A DNA stretch of 42,084 nucleotides, taken from positions 321,057-363,140 of the forward strand of contig JAPPNU010000062.1 of the NCBI GenBank assembly GCA_028873695.1, written 5' to 3'. Of this stretch, positions 27,101 through 34,415 are shown one piece after another (the stretch's first letter is position 1; every line of letters starts with the position of its first letter). The DNA is from Gemmatimonadota bacterium. GTDB taxonomy: Bacteria; Latescibacterota; UBA2968; GCA-2709665. The notes below the pieces were generated by a model that searched no databases, was not told the DNA's origin, and saw nothing but the letters and a program-made list of their open reading frames with translations. Made by a program: the position numbers and the translations under genes.

Positions 27101-27346
27101 ACCGTGTTGATCGACACTGAGGGTCTGACAGCCGAGTCCGATCTGTTCCGATCGACCCGTGATCTCCTTCCGATTCGCGACTTGCGTCTGACCGTACACA
27201 AGCCGGTATTGACTTCTGTGGATCCCACGTCCGACAGCCATGTTACTTTAATGTCTGAAACCGGGGTCATTCGCTCCATGGAGGGGGAAGGGGCTACTAT
27301 ATGGGCATCTTCAGAGAGCAGGGTCAAGGCGGTATCAGAGGTATAG
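21155..27346 (+). CDS. Giant secreted dockerin-LRR protein, N-terminal part of a frameshifted metalloprotease
   Basis: 2063 residues are read before a premature stop. The TTG at 21155 is chosen because GAGG lies 5 bases upstream; an earlier TTG at 21116 has no ribosome-binding site. The order is: signal anchor (WIFVVVSLSVLISLGSL); two EF-hand-like dockerin loops at about 52-63 (DFDGNGTVGFSD) and 85-96 (DLNGNGAVGFDD); five LRR modules from residue 113 to about 1835, with roughly 55 repeats of the 24-residue L-L-L-N-L-GxIPxELGxL type. Each module opens with an ALYxxTDGxNW cap and most close with a GTxLCxP cap. A beta-rich pre-protease region ends at FELTMVPYLWTENPDS. One base appears lost near 27283-27293, and the frame continues at 27301-28134 with the zinc site. 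GC content is visibly lower than in the neighbours. Confidence 0.85.
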   Translation: MSGRLIKRTWVRSAGQGTKSTWIFVVVSLSVLISLGSLYSQERSPHSAGSPDFDGNGTVGFSDFVLLAEAFGSVTGDAGYDGRFDLNGNGAVGFDDFVIFASRFGDKVPVYGGDRDVLVALYEATDGPNWTNNANWLTDTDLSTWHGVGVHNGRVTALVLTDNNLSGTIPAELGKLTHLDSLSLDYNQLTGTIPQELGQLTDLKGLDLVSNGLTGAIPGDLGQLVNLRTLRLSFNQLSGEIPSGLGLLRDLRDLSFFGNQLTGEIPPEIGQLTQLENLNLSVNQLIGRMPKELGQLTNLKRLSLFNNRLTENIPPEIGSLDRLTRLNLAGNDLSETIPVTLGQLTNLEELYLGDNELTGPIPAELGGLTALTELRLNGNNLTGTIPNTLGGLANLEKLYLGNSELTGSIPAELGKLTDLAELHLNVNKLTATIPAELGELANLTQLSLAGNELAGMIPGELGRLTELTRLDLSRNQLTGPIPGELGQLSNLTALRLNSNDDLFGPLPRSFGKLTLKTLMLQDTQVCIPASSDFQAWFEKIPDREVNAQCSDLERAALSALYNATDGRNWGDGTNWLSDKPLGEWQGVTTDADGRVIKLDLQQNNLRGAVPHHLAGLTGLKTLDLSSNAALTGPLPAELPRVALDSLVLYGTQLCAPSRADFQAWFNRIPYTTEVARCTDTQGDYYALMALYSGTGGSNWTNANNWASSASLGEWHGVTTNAEGRVTELFLLDNNLRGTIPRQLGQLSHLTSLNLNGNQLSGRIPPELAELTNLTELILSYNQLTGKLPKELGNLANLEDMILDNNDLAGGIPLELGQLTMLESLSLNNNDLNGRIPVELGNITNLTRLSINGNQLTGEIPPELAQLTSLEDLSLFENQLAGKIPSELGQLSNLEELNLSRNNLVGEIPPELGQLSNLETLNLNVNQISGTIPKEMGKLANLKRLRFFGNRLTGSIPPEIGQLTDLTWLDFTGNELTGMIPPELGQLANLKSLSLFGNQLTGNIPRELGQLTNLTSLSLTGNELTGPIPLELSQLTGLTQLDLSGNNLTGPIPGNLSQLRDLAKLGLDGNELTGRIPPELGRLTSLAELWLTWNQLTGPIPGELGGLAKLEKLQLFENQLSGQIPGELGRLVNLTDLGLSGNNLTGTIPVELGQLTNLTELSLYRNQLSGKIPGELGQLTKLSELHLSDNDGLTGPLPQSFTSLNLKRFEFQGTRLCVPSSTEFQEWLDAIPTKVTSSQCADPERDALVALYNGADGQNWDNKTNWLSGTHLGEWYGVKTDAEGRVTELNLRANNLRGSIPYQLGGLSHLRSLDLSSNAGLSGPMPSGLTRLNLDSLALDGTKLCTAPNEEFDAWLRGIDNKTDIDRCTDTRVDYYALVELYNGTDGSNWTNSTNWASAAPLNDWHGVTTDSGGRVTELDLKENSLRGTIPKELGQLNHLASLSLNDNQLTGEIPPELGQLTSLTTLNLGKNQLTGGIPPALGELARLTSLDLFANILKGEIPPELGGLGDLTSLNLFVNSLSGEIPPELGQLTNLETLRLSNNNLSGTIPPAFGMLNNLTWLLLDSNELTGPIPSELGRLTNLERLNLLDNRLTGTLPPELTRLTNLTKLDLASNQLTGTIPAELGQLTELYNLHLSGNQLTGVIPPELGQLTNLVKLDLARNQLTGGVPRELGKLIDLRFLYLYENQLSEGIPPELGRLGNLTVLNMAENQIIEGIPAELGQLTNLERMNLSKNQLSGGIPGELGRLSRLTSLDLSVNRLSGEVPPELGDLSSLRSLNLAFNGALSGTLPHSITGLKLDALLLNETLLCAPQGTGFHAWISGISDTRVPSCARTDRSTAYLTQVTQSLEFPVPLVAGEGALLRVFVTANPDVDAAMPPVRATFFLHGAEVHTSEIVAQATSIPWQVTEASLLNTGNSIVPGSVVMPGLEMVVEIDPDQTLNPSLNIGGRLPRTGRTAVDVRSIPPFELTMVPYLWTENPDSTVLIDTEGLTAESDLFRSTRDLLPIRDLRLTVHKPVLTSVDPTSDSHVTLMSETGVIRSMEGEGATIWASSESRVKAVSEV

Positions 27347-28134
27347 CATATGTACCGGGACACGTCAGTTTGTCCGTCCTCGACGACAACGTCATCGCGC
27401 ACGAACTCGGGCACAACCTGAGTTTGTATCACGCCCCGGGGTGTAACGCAGGTGGTCCCGATCCCGATTTTCCCACCGAGGACGGATCCATCGGCGTGTG
27501 GGGATACGATTTCCGCAAGGAAGCCCTGGTGGCCCCCGTGACGTGGGACCTGATGTCATACTGCCACCCACAATGGATCAGCGAGTACAGCTTTTCCAGG
27601 GCAATGCGACACCGCATCCAGGAAAGCGGCGAACGCGAGACGGCCGCCTACTCAGCCTCTGGCAGGGGCCTGCTGCTGTGGGGCGGCGTGAACGGCGAAA
27701 ACGAAATCTTCCTCGAACCCGCATTCGTAGTGAGCGCCGCGCCGAACCTGCCGCGTATGAACGGCCCGTACCGGCTTACGGGGGAGGCTGAAGATGGAAG
27801 CACCGTATTCGACGTGGCATTCGGTATGGCCGAGATCGCGTGCGGCGGGTCAGGCGGGTCTTTCGCATTCATACTTCCTGTAGAACCCGATTGGCCCGGC
27901 AGCCTGACGCGCATTGTGTTCTCCGGACCGGACGGTATCTCGATGCTGGACGGCGACGAAGGCCCCGCCGCCGCACTGCTGCTGGATCGGGCCTCCGGAA
28001 GTGTCCGGGGTATCCTGCGGGACTGGGCGGAGCCGGCCGCGAAGCGGGCCGCCGCCAGCCTTGGCCTGCCGGAACCGGAACTGGAGGTCCTCGTCAGCCG
28101 CGGTATCCCGGATGCGGCCGCATGGACACGCTAA
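27301..28134 (+). CDS. Metalloprotease domain, C-terminal part of the frameshifted LRR protein
   Basis: 277 residues carry a zincin site HELGHNLSLYH (27400-27432, pattern HExxHxxxxxH) and a met-turn-like DLMSYC. The rest is a beta-rich tail (FLEPAFVVSA, SFAFILPVEPDWPG) of the kind found after such domains. It is not a separate gene: there is no ribosome-binding site, the first ATG lies inside the end of the LRR frame, and the residues just before it (GYYMGIF) continue the family sequence. Adding one G to the run at 27283-27287 or 27290-27293 joins both parts into one protein of about 2326 residues. As it stands the protease would not be made without a frameshift. Confidence 0.8.
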   Translation: MGIFREQGQGGIRGIAYVPGHVSLSVLDDNVIAHELGHNLSLYHAPGCNAGGPDPDFPTEDGSIGVWGYDFRKEALVAPVTWDLMSYCHPQWISEYSFSRAMRHRIQESGERETAAYSASGRGLLLWGGVNGENEIFLEPAFVVSAAPNLPRMNGPYRLTGEAEDGSTVFDVAFGMAEIACGGSGGSFAFILPVEPDWPGSLTRIVFSGPDGISMLDGDEGPAAALLLDRASGSVRGILRDWAEPAAKRAAASLGLPEPELEVLVSRGIPDAAAWTR

Positions 28135-28197
28135 CGAAACGACGCGCAAAGGTTTACTGTTGCAGCCTCAGCCGACGTTGCTGACGTCACGATTTGC

Positions 28198-28226
28198 TTG
28201 ACATTAGGCTGGTCGTACGCTTTTGC
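28198..28226 (+). promoter_or_regulatory. Possible weak promoter for the helicase fusion
   Basis: A perfect TTGACA at 28198-28203 is followed after 17 bases by TTTTGC, a poor -10 box. It sits about 20 bases before the helicase ATG. Confidence 0.35.
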
Positions 28227-28245
28227 ATTCAGGATTCATTTCAAT

Positions 28246-31200
28246 ATGGAATTTCCCCATCGCTACATTTCGATCGATCTGGAAGTCGGCAAGAACGACG
28301 GCCGCATCCGTGCGTTCGCCGCGGTTCGCACGGATACCGATCGGTCCATGATTTTCCAGAAGGGAAATGTGGTAAGGGCCCTGGCGGAACTCGACGAGTT
28401 CGCCAAAGGCGCGGATTTCCTGCTCGGTCATAACCTGATTGCCTTCGATCTGCCGTATCTCGCGGCGGAGAAATCGAACCTCCGGCTGCTGAAACTGCCT
28501 GCCGTCGATACACTGAAACTGAACCCCCTCGCCTTTCCTCGCAATCCCTATCACCAACTCGTCAAACACTATCAGGACCCACAACTCAAACAGGGGCGTT
28601 TGAACGACCCGGAACTCGACGCGCGCCTTGCTCTGGATCTCTTCCACGACCAGTGCGGTGCGTTGGAAGCGGTCAGTCGGGACGCCCCGAAACTGACCCT
28701 GGCGTGGCACTGGCTCACCTCGGCTGCAGGTGACCGGACAGGCATCGACGCCTTTTCAGGAAATGAATCGGCCGGCTGGGATGCCTTTTTCTCCTCGCTC
28801 CGGCAGTCGCAACGACCGTCGTACCTCGAGGCGCACACAGCCATCGGCTGCCTTCTGAAGGGCAACGCGTGTCAGAATTACGGCCAGGATGTCGTGCGGA
28901 TTAGCCAGCAGGTCGGGTGGCCTCTTGCATATGCCCTTGCGTGGTTGTCGGTTGCCGGGGGCAATTCGGTGATGCCGCCGTGGGTTCGCCACCAGTTCCC
29001 GGAAGCGGGGCGGCTCGTTCGCCGCCTGAGGGACGCTCCCTGCGGTCAGTCGGACTGCGAATGGTGCAGCGAGCGACACGATCCACGGAAGGAACTGAAG
29101 CTATGGTTCGGCTTTGACAACTTCCGACCGGAACCGAAGGGCGAAGACGGTCGCCCGATGCAGCAGGCCCTCTGCGAGGCGGCGATGGCGGGCGAGCACG
29201 TCCTTGGGATTCTACCGACCGGTACCGGCAAGTCGCTTTGCTATCAGATCCCCGCCCTTTCCCGTTACGACAAGACCGGTGCGCTGACCGTCGTGATCTC
29301 TCCCCTGGTTGCACTCATGGCGGACCAGGTTGCGGGGCTGGAAACACGGGGAATTTCCTCCTGCGTGGCGATCAACGGACTGCTCTCGATGCCCGAACGC
29401 GCCGATGCGCTGGACCGTGTACGTCTTGGGGACGCGGCCATTCTTCTCATTTCTCCGGAGCAACTGCGCAGTCGTTCCCTCAGCCGGGTACTGGACCAGA
29501 GAGAGGTTGGCGCGTGGGTATTGGACGAAGCCCATTGCCTCTCGAGGTGGGGCCACGATTTCCGTCCCGATTATCGCTACATAGGACGGTTCATCCGCGA
29601 AAAGGCGGGGGAGGAGCCGATCCCGCCGGTGATGTGCCTTACGGCGACGGCAAAGCCCGACGTCGTTGCCGACATCAGACAGCATTTTCGGGACGAACTC
29701 GGGGCTGAATTGCGGGTGTTCGACGGCGGCGCCCAGCGCACGAATCTGGAGTTCGTCGTCGTAAAGACGACCGAACCTGAGAAATTCGCGAACATCCATC
29801 AGATACTGATGGCGGACCTGCCGGCGGATACTCCCGGAGGCGCCATCGTCTATTGCGCAACGCGCCGCCAGACGGAAGAGGCGGCGCAGTTCCTGCAACT
29901 CAAGGGCGTTGCCGCGGAACACTTTCACGCGGGGCTGCAGCCTGAGACCAAGAAGAGCGTGCAGCAGCGATTCATCAAGGGCGAGTTGCGGGTTATTACG
30001 GCCACCAATGCCTTCGGCATGGGCATCGACAAACCGGACGTGCGTCTTGTCATCCACGCGGACATACCGGGTTCGCTGGAGAACTACATGCAGGAGGCGG
30101 GCCGCGCGGGGCGGGACCGTAAGTCCGCGCGATGTGTGCTCCTCTATACCCCGGAAGACGTGGAACGACAGTTTGGCATGTCCGCGGCGTCGCGACTCAC
30201 GAGGCGGGAGATCCACGGCGTCCTGAGGGCACTCCGAAATCTGGACCGCAAGAAGCGGCTTGGCGGCGAGGTCGTCGCAACCTCAGGCGAAATACTGGGC
30301 GAGGACGACGAGAACGCCTTCGAACGGGACTCCGCCACGGACGATACCCGTGTACGGACCGCCGTCTCCTGGCTTGAAGAAACGGTATTGCTGTCCCGGG
30401 AGGAAAACCGGGTCCAGGTATTTCCATCGTCTCTGAGAGTAAGCACGGTTAAGGAAGCAAGCGCCAGATTCCAGAGGAAAAGGATTGCAGAGGGATATCG
30501 ACGGCAGTTGCTGAGAATCGTCGAAGCACTCATCGATGCGGACCCTGACGAGGGTATTTCCACGGACGAACTGATGGGCGTGTCCGGGTTGAGTCCCGAA
30601 GGCGTACGTCGCGCCATGTTCGATCTCGAGCGGCTCGGCATCGCCAGCAATGATACTGCACTGACCGCGTTCGTGCACGCCGGTGTAGTGCGAAACTCGC
30701 GGAAGCGTTTTGATGAAGCAACCGAGCTGGAGACCGGTTTGATTGCGCAGATGCGCGAGACCGCCCCCGACATGATCAAAGGAGACAAGTGGCCGCTCTT
30801 CTTGCGCCTTGCCTCTCAGAAGCTGCGAGACGCGGATGTGCCCGATCCACTTCCTGAGAAGTTGTGGCGCATTCTGCGCAGTATCGCCAGCGATGGACGC
30901 GGTGAAGGCGGCGACGCCGGAAGTCTGGGTATCCGACGGCGAGACCCCGATACCGTGAACGTTGAACTGCGACGCGAGTGGACGGACCTCGCTGAACTCG
31001 CGTCACGCCGGCGTGCCGGGGCGAAACTTCTGCTCGATCACCTGCTGTCCTGCCTGCCTCCCAACACTCGCGGCACGGACCTGCTCGCTGAGACCACTCT
31101 CGGCAAGCTGCTGGCCGCGATCACGTCGGATATCGCGTTGAAGAGCAGGAATCCGGAGAAACTCCTGGATCGCGCCCTCCTGTGGCTCCACGAGCAGGAG

Positions 31201-33453
31201 GTCATTCGACTCCACAAGGGCCTTGCGGTATTCCGTCAGGCGATGACGATCAGATTGACGGATGAGACACGAGGCTTCGCCAAGCCAGACTTCGAACCGC
31301 TGCGGCTCCATTACAAGGGCCAGGCAATGCAGATCCACGTCATGGCCGAATTCGCACAGCGCGGGCTCGACAATATGGCCGACGCGTTGCGATTGGCACT
31401 CGACTATTTCAGTCTCACACAGGAAGCTTTCCTCAGCCGATGGTTGCCGGAAAGAGGCAAAGAGATCGAGCGGGAGACCACGCCCGAATCGTGGCGGGCG
31501 ATCGTCGAGAGCCTCAAGAATCCCGATCAGCAGCGCATCGTCGCGGACGATCGGGAGCAGGTGAACGTCCTGGTACTCGCCGGTCCGGGTTCCGGTAAGA
31601 CTCGCGTGCTGGTGCATCGCATCGCATATCTCGTCCGCGCACGGCGCGAGAATCCCCGGGGCATACTGGCGCTGGCCTACAACAGGCACGCGGCGGTCGA
31701 GATTCGGAAACGCCTGAAGGATTTGATCGGAGACGATGCCCGGGGCGTGACGGTACTCACCTGCCACGCCCTGGCGATGCGCCTGGTCGGTGTCAGTTTT
31801 CAGGATAGGGAACGACGGCCGCTGGACGACGATGCCTTCCGGGAAGTGTTGCGCCAGGCGGTGGCACTGCTGCGCGGTGAGGGCCTGGAGCCCGAAGACG
31901 CGGACGATCAGCGGGAACGGCTGCTCAGGGGCTTCCGCTGGATCCTGGTGGACGAATATCAGGACATCGGCGCCGAACAATATGCTCTGATATCGGCCCT
32001 CGCCGGAAGGACCCTGCAGGATGAGGACCGAAAACTCACACTCTTCGCCGTGGGCGACGACGATCAGAACATCTACGCCTTCAACGGCGCATCCGTCGAA
32101 TTCATCCGTCGGTTCGAAGTGGATTATGGTCCGAGACCCAGCTACCTCATCGACAATTACCGTTCTACCGGCAATATCATTGCAGCAGCCAACGACCTGA
32201 TTGAACCCGCTCGACAAAGATTGAAGACCGAACACCCGATCCGGATCGACCGCGCGCGAGCGAAGAATCCGCCCGGCGGCGATTGGGATGGGCTGGATTC
32301 CGTCGCACGCGGAAGAGTTCAAGTTCTGCTCTCTGTTCCGGACCCGATTTCGCAGGTGCAGGTTGCCATGACAGAGTTTCAGCGCCTCGCGGATTTATCT
32401 TCGAATTGGGATTGGTCCACGTGCGCAGTGATCGCACGAGAGTGGAAATATCTGGACCCGGTGCGGGCGTTCTGCGAAGTCAACCGTATCCCGGCGCAGA
32501 TGGCGAACGAGGGTATCCCAAGTTTCTGGCACCTGCGGGAAACCCGCGTATTCGTTGATTGGCTGCGCGGCCGGGACGCTCGGCTGGTGGATGGTGCGGG
32601 TCTGCGTGAGTGGTTGGAAGCTCAGCGGAACGGTACCTGGAACGAGCTTCTTGGACAGGCACTCGAAGAACACGCCCTGGAAGCCGGAAACGGCGAAGTG
32701 CCGGTGGATAACTTCATCGAGTGGCTGGCAGAGTGGGGCCGGGACGTTCGGCGCCGCCAGCGCGGGCTATTGCTGTCGACCGCGCACCGCGCCAAGGGAC
32801 TGGAATTCGATCACATCGTGGTGCTCGACGGCGGTTGGGACAAGAGGAACGCGGGCGAAGACCCCGACGCGCCGCTCAGGCTCTACTACGTGGCGATGAC
32901 ACGCGCCAGACAGACGCTCGCGCTCGTGCGCTTTCAGGGAACCCGACGCGGATATCGTCGCCTACGGTCGGATATCGTCAGTGAGCCCGCGCCGCCAGCG
33001 TACGCGGTACCACTCAACCCGGCGCCCTATAGATTTCCCGACAACGGCGCAATTCTGCACCGCAAGACTGATGCTGTCACGCAAAATTCCAGTGAACTCA
33101 GCCGCCAATATAGGAGACCGGGGCTGAGTGAGGTCGATCTGGGCTTTTCGGGACGACGGTACGCCAATCATCCTGTCCATCGCGCGATCGCCGCACTGTC
33201 AACCGGCGATCCGCTCGAGACGAGGATTGACGAATACGGGCGATGGGAATTGCTGGACGGGTCGGGGATGGTGGTGGGACGCCTTGCCGAGGCGTTCGAA
33301 CCCCCGCCCGGCATGCAGTGTACAACGGCCACGGTCTACGCGGTCGTGACGTGGAGCCGAGAAGCGTCGGAACCAGGGTTCCGCGAACATGCAAAGTGCG
33401 ATACCTGGGAGGTTGTGGTGCCGGAACTGGTGTTCGAACCTGAGGGTGGGTAG
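28246..33453 (+). CDS. Exonuclease-RecQ-UvrD triple fusion helicase
   Basis: This protein has 1735 residues. At the N-terminus is a DnaQ/RNase H-like 3'-5' exonuclease domain with acidic motifs ISIDLEV (about 8), GHNLIAFDLPYL (61) and ELDARLALDL (123). A Cys cluster follows (APCGQSDCEWC) before a FGFDNFRPEP motif. Next is a RecQ superfamily-2 helicase: LPTGTGKS at 323, DEAHC at 427, LTATAK, TNAFGMGIDKPD and QEAGRAGRD at 616. The usual RecQ zinc cluster after it is not seen. A helical or winged-helix middle (about 730-1090) leads to a UvrD-like superfamily-1A helicase: GPGSGKT at 1113, VDEYQD at 1235, GDDDQNIYAFNGA, TAHRAKGLEFD and YVAMTRARQ at 1548. ATG 28246 is chosen over an upstream TTG. 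A role in DNA repair or phage defence is inferred. Confidence 0.88.
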   Translation: MEFPHRYISIDLEVGKNDGRIRAFAAVRTDTDRSMIFQKGNVVRALAELDEFAKGADFLLGHNLIAFDLPYLAAEKSNLRLLKLPAVDTLKLNPLAFPRNPYHQLVKHYQDPQLKQGRLNDPELDARLALDLFHDQCGALEAVSRDAPKLTLAWHWLTSAAGDRTGIDAFSGNESAGWDAFFSSLRQSQRPSYLEAHTAIGCLLKGNACQNYGQDVVRISQQVGWPLAYALAWLSVAGGNSVMPPWVRHQFPEAGRLVRRLRDAPCGQSDCEWCSERHDPRKELKLWFGFDNFRPEPKGEDGRPMQQALCEAAMAGEHVLGILPTGTGKSLCYQIPALSRYDKTGALTVVISPLVALMADQVAGLETRGISSCVAINGLLSMPERADALDRVRLGDAAILLISPEQLRSRSLSRVLDQREVGAWVLDEAHCLSRWGHDFRPDYRYIGRFIREKAGEEPIPPVMCLTATAKPDVVADIRQHFRDELGAELRVFDGGAQRTNLEFVVVKTTEPEKFANIHQILMADLPADTPGGAIVYCATRRQTEEAAQFLQLKGVAAEHFHAGLQPETKKSVQQRFIKGELRVITATNAFGMGIDKPDVRLVIHADIPGSLENYMQEAGRAGRDRKSARCVLLYTPEDVERQFGMSAASRLTRREIHGVLRALRNLDRKKRLGGEVVATSGEILGEDDENAFERDSATDDTRVRTAVSWLEETVLLSREENRVQVFPSSLRVSTVKEASARFQRKRIAEGYRRQLLRIVEALIDADPDEGISTDELMGVSGLSPEGVRRAMFDLERLGIASNDTALTAFVHAGVVRNSRKRFDEATELETGLIAQMRETAPDMIKGDKWPLFLRLASQKLRDADVPDPLPEKLWRILRSIASDGRGEGGDAGSLGIRRRDPDTVNVELRREWTDLAELASRRRAGAKLLLDHLLSCLPPNTRGTDLLAETTLGKLLAAITSDIALKSRNPEKLLDRALLWLHEQEVIRLHKGLAVFRQAMTIRLTDETRGFAKPDFEPLRLHYKGQAMQIHVMAEFAQRGLDNMADALRLALDYFSLTQEAFLSRWLPERGKEIERETTPESWRAIVESLKNPDQQRIVADDREQVNVLVLAGPGSGKTRVLVHRIAYLVRARRENPRGILALAYNRHAAVEIRKRLKDLIGDDARGVTVLTCHALAMRLVGVSFQDRERRPLDDDAFREVLRQAVALLRGEGLEPEDADDQRERLLRGFRWILVDEYQDIGAEQYALISALAGRTLQDEDRKLTLFAVGDDDQNIYAFNGASVEFIRRFEVDYGPRPSYLIDNYRSTGNIIAAANDLIEPARQRLKTEHPIRIDRARAKNPPGGDWDGLDSVARGRVQVLLSVPDPISQVQVAMTEFQRLADLSSNWDWSTCAVIAREWKYLDPVRAFCEVNRIPAQMANEGIPSFWHLRETRVFVDWLRGRDARLVDGAGLREWLEAQRNGTWNELLGQALEEHALEAGNGEVPVDNFIEWLAEWGRDVRRRQRGLLLSTAHRAKGLEFDHIVVLDGGWDKRNAGEDPDAPLRLYYVAMTRARQTLALVRFQGTRRGYRRLRSDIVSEPAPPAYAVPLNPAPYRFPDNGAILHRKTDAVTQNSSELSRQYRRPGLSEVDLGFSGRRYANHPVHRAIAALSTGDPLETRIDEYGRWELLDGSGMVVGRLAEAFEPPPGMQCTTATVYAVVTWSREASEPGFREHAKCDTWEVVVPELVFEPEGG

Positions 33454-33562
33454 TGCTGCGATGATGGGCGGAAGGACGGCAGTTTACTCCGGCGTCAGGC
33501 GGCTAAATCTCCTGAACACCGGCAATCATCGCCCCGGAGATCCGATGTCAAATCGAATTGAC

Positions 33563-33847
33563 TCATTTACATTCATTCGATCCTGGTCGACGAGCCGGTT
33601 GCCGGTTTTTCAGGTCACCATAGATGATTTCGCGCAGATCCTGCCACGAGCAGGATTCTAACGGATCGGACGAATTCGGATTGCCCGTACTTAAATCAGG
33701 AAGCCGGTATTGAGTTCGATGCTTCGGTCCGTCCAATACCTCTCTCAGTCCTTCCTCGACCACCGCGCGCAATGTACGACCCGACTTCCTCGCGTACTGT
33801 TTTGCTCTCGCCAGCAATTCGTCTTGAATATCGATCGTTGTTTTCAT
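33563..33847 (-). CDS. VapB-like type II antitoxin, no toxin partner
   Basis: This 94-residue protein starts MKTTIDIQDELLARAKQYA, the ribbon-helix-helix DNA-binding form of VapB antitoxins. It continues with LRAVVEEGLREVL and ends with a YRLPDL...WQDLREIIYG segment typical of the toxin-wrapping tail. GGGAG lies only 2 bases before the ATG, and TATAAT lies on the minus strand at 33862-33857, so the leader would be very short. A VapC PIN-domain toxin would be expected directly after the stop, towards 33454, but only about 110 bases remain there before the helicase stop. It is therefore an orphan or a remnant. A similar RHH antitoxin class is possible. Confidence 0.7.
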   Translation of the reverse strand: MKTTIDIQDELLARAKQYARKSGRTLRAVVEEGLREVLDGPKHRTQYRLPDLSTGNPNSSDPLESCSWQDLREIIYGDLKNRQPARRPGSNECK

Positions 33848-34050
33848 GACTCCCACATTATACGATACAGTCAAGCAATAAAAGTAGGAATTCGGTCGAA
33901 ACCAACTGCGTCCACTGTTACCTAACTATCCGCCGTAAGATGCGTTTCGATGATGGTCTCGCCACGCCGCAGTGAGCTCAGCGCTCAGCAGAAATATCAT
34001 AGAATAACAAGGGCGAACTGATGTAAACGTTCCCGTTGAAAGATGCTTCA

Positions 34051-34072
34051 CCCGCTTGCGCGGGCGTTTTTT
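34051..34072 (+). terminator. Intrinsic terminator with no obvious gene before it
   Basis: CCCGC, loop TTGC, GCGGG, then CG and six T residues. This is a textbook rho-independent signal on the plus strand. The nearest plus-strand gene ends 600 bases upstream, with the antitoxin on the opposite strand in between. Confidence 0.65.
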
Positions 34073-34329
34073 CAATCGAGTTGGGCGAGCAGTTGCTCGA
34101 TCGGTTCATCCCCCGGCCATGCGCCGGCAAGCTGAATTGGATCAAACAACTTCGCTTCTTCCCATGGAATAGGGAACAAGTCCAGCGAATCCTCTTCGTC
34201 GAACGTCGGCATCTCTTCGAAGGCGTTATCTCCTATTTGATGAATGCTGATCCGGTGAGCTGCGATAATTCGTGGCTGTCCACTAACCGGATGTGTACGA
34301 TTCCCTCAACGGTCGCTTGTCTTCCCCAT
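34072..34329 (-). pseudogene. Decayed small ORF, acidic C-terminus
   Basis: The minus-strand frame begins MGKTSDR at 34329 and meets a TGA at 34308-34306. It then stays open for 77 residues to the stop at 34072. The tail (FDEEDSLDLFPIPWEEA, then LAGAWPGDEPIEQLLAQLD) has the composition of a real small acidic protein, and such ends occur in antitoxin-like proteins. No start codon with a ribosome-binding site follows the TGA; the first internal Met is at 34212. It may be a gene killed by a nonsense mutation. I do not recognise the family. Confidence 0.4.
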
Positions 34330-34415
34330 TAGTGACGCAAGGCCTCCACACCCAATGGTGTCAGCCCTATACGTTCAAAGCGTCTAGCTCTCAATTCGAT
34401 CGTAGCCAACATCCC

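Larger units (their letters stand above)
33848..34415. other. Intergenic region with terminator and decayed ORF
   Basis: No intact gene is seen. It holds an intrinsic terminator on the plus strand (34051-34072) and a broken reading frame on the minus strand (34072-34329). The remaining sequence shows no tRNA-like T-arm and no clear promoter by eye. Confidence 0.6.

Noticed and set aside
27346..27346. Programmed -1 frameshifting as the explanation for the split protease
   Set aside because: No in-frame X-XXY-YYZ heptamer; an indel in a G-run is simpler, so this is kept only as a remote option.
33430..33455. GTTCGAACC T-arm-like sequence near the helicase stop
   Set aside because: It lies within the coding frame with no acceptor stem or anticodon arm; not a tRNA.
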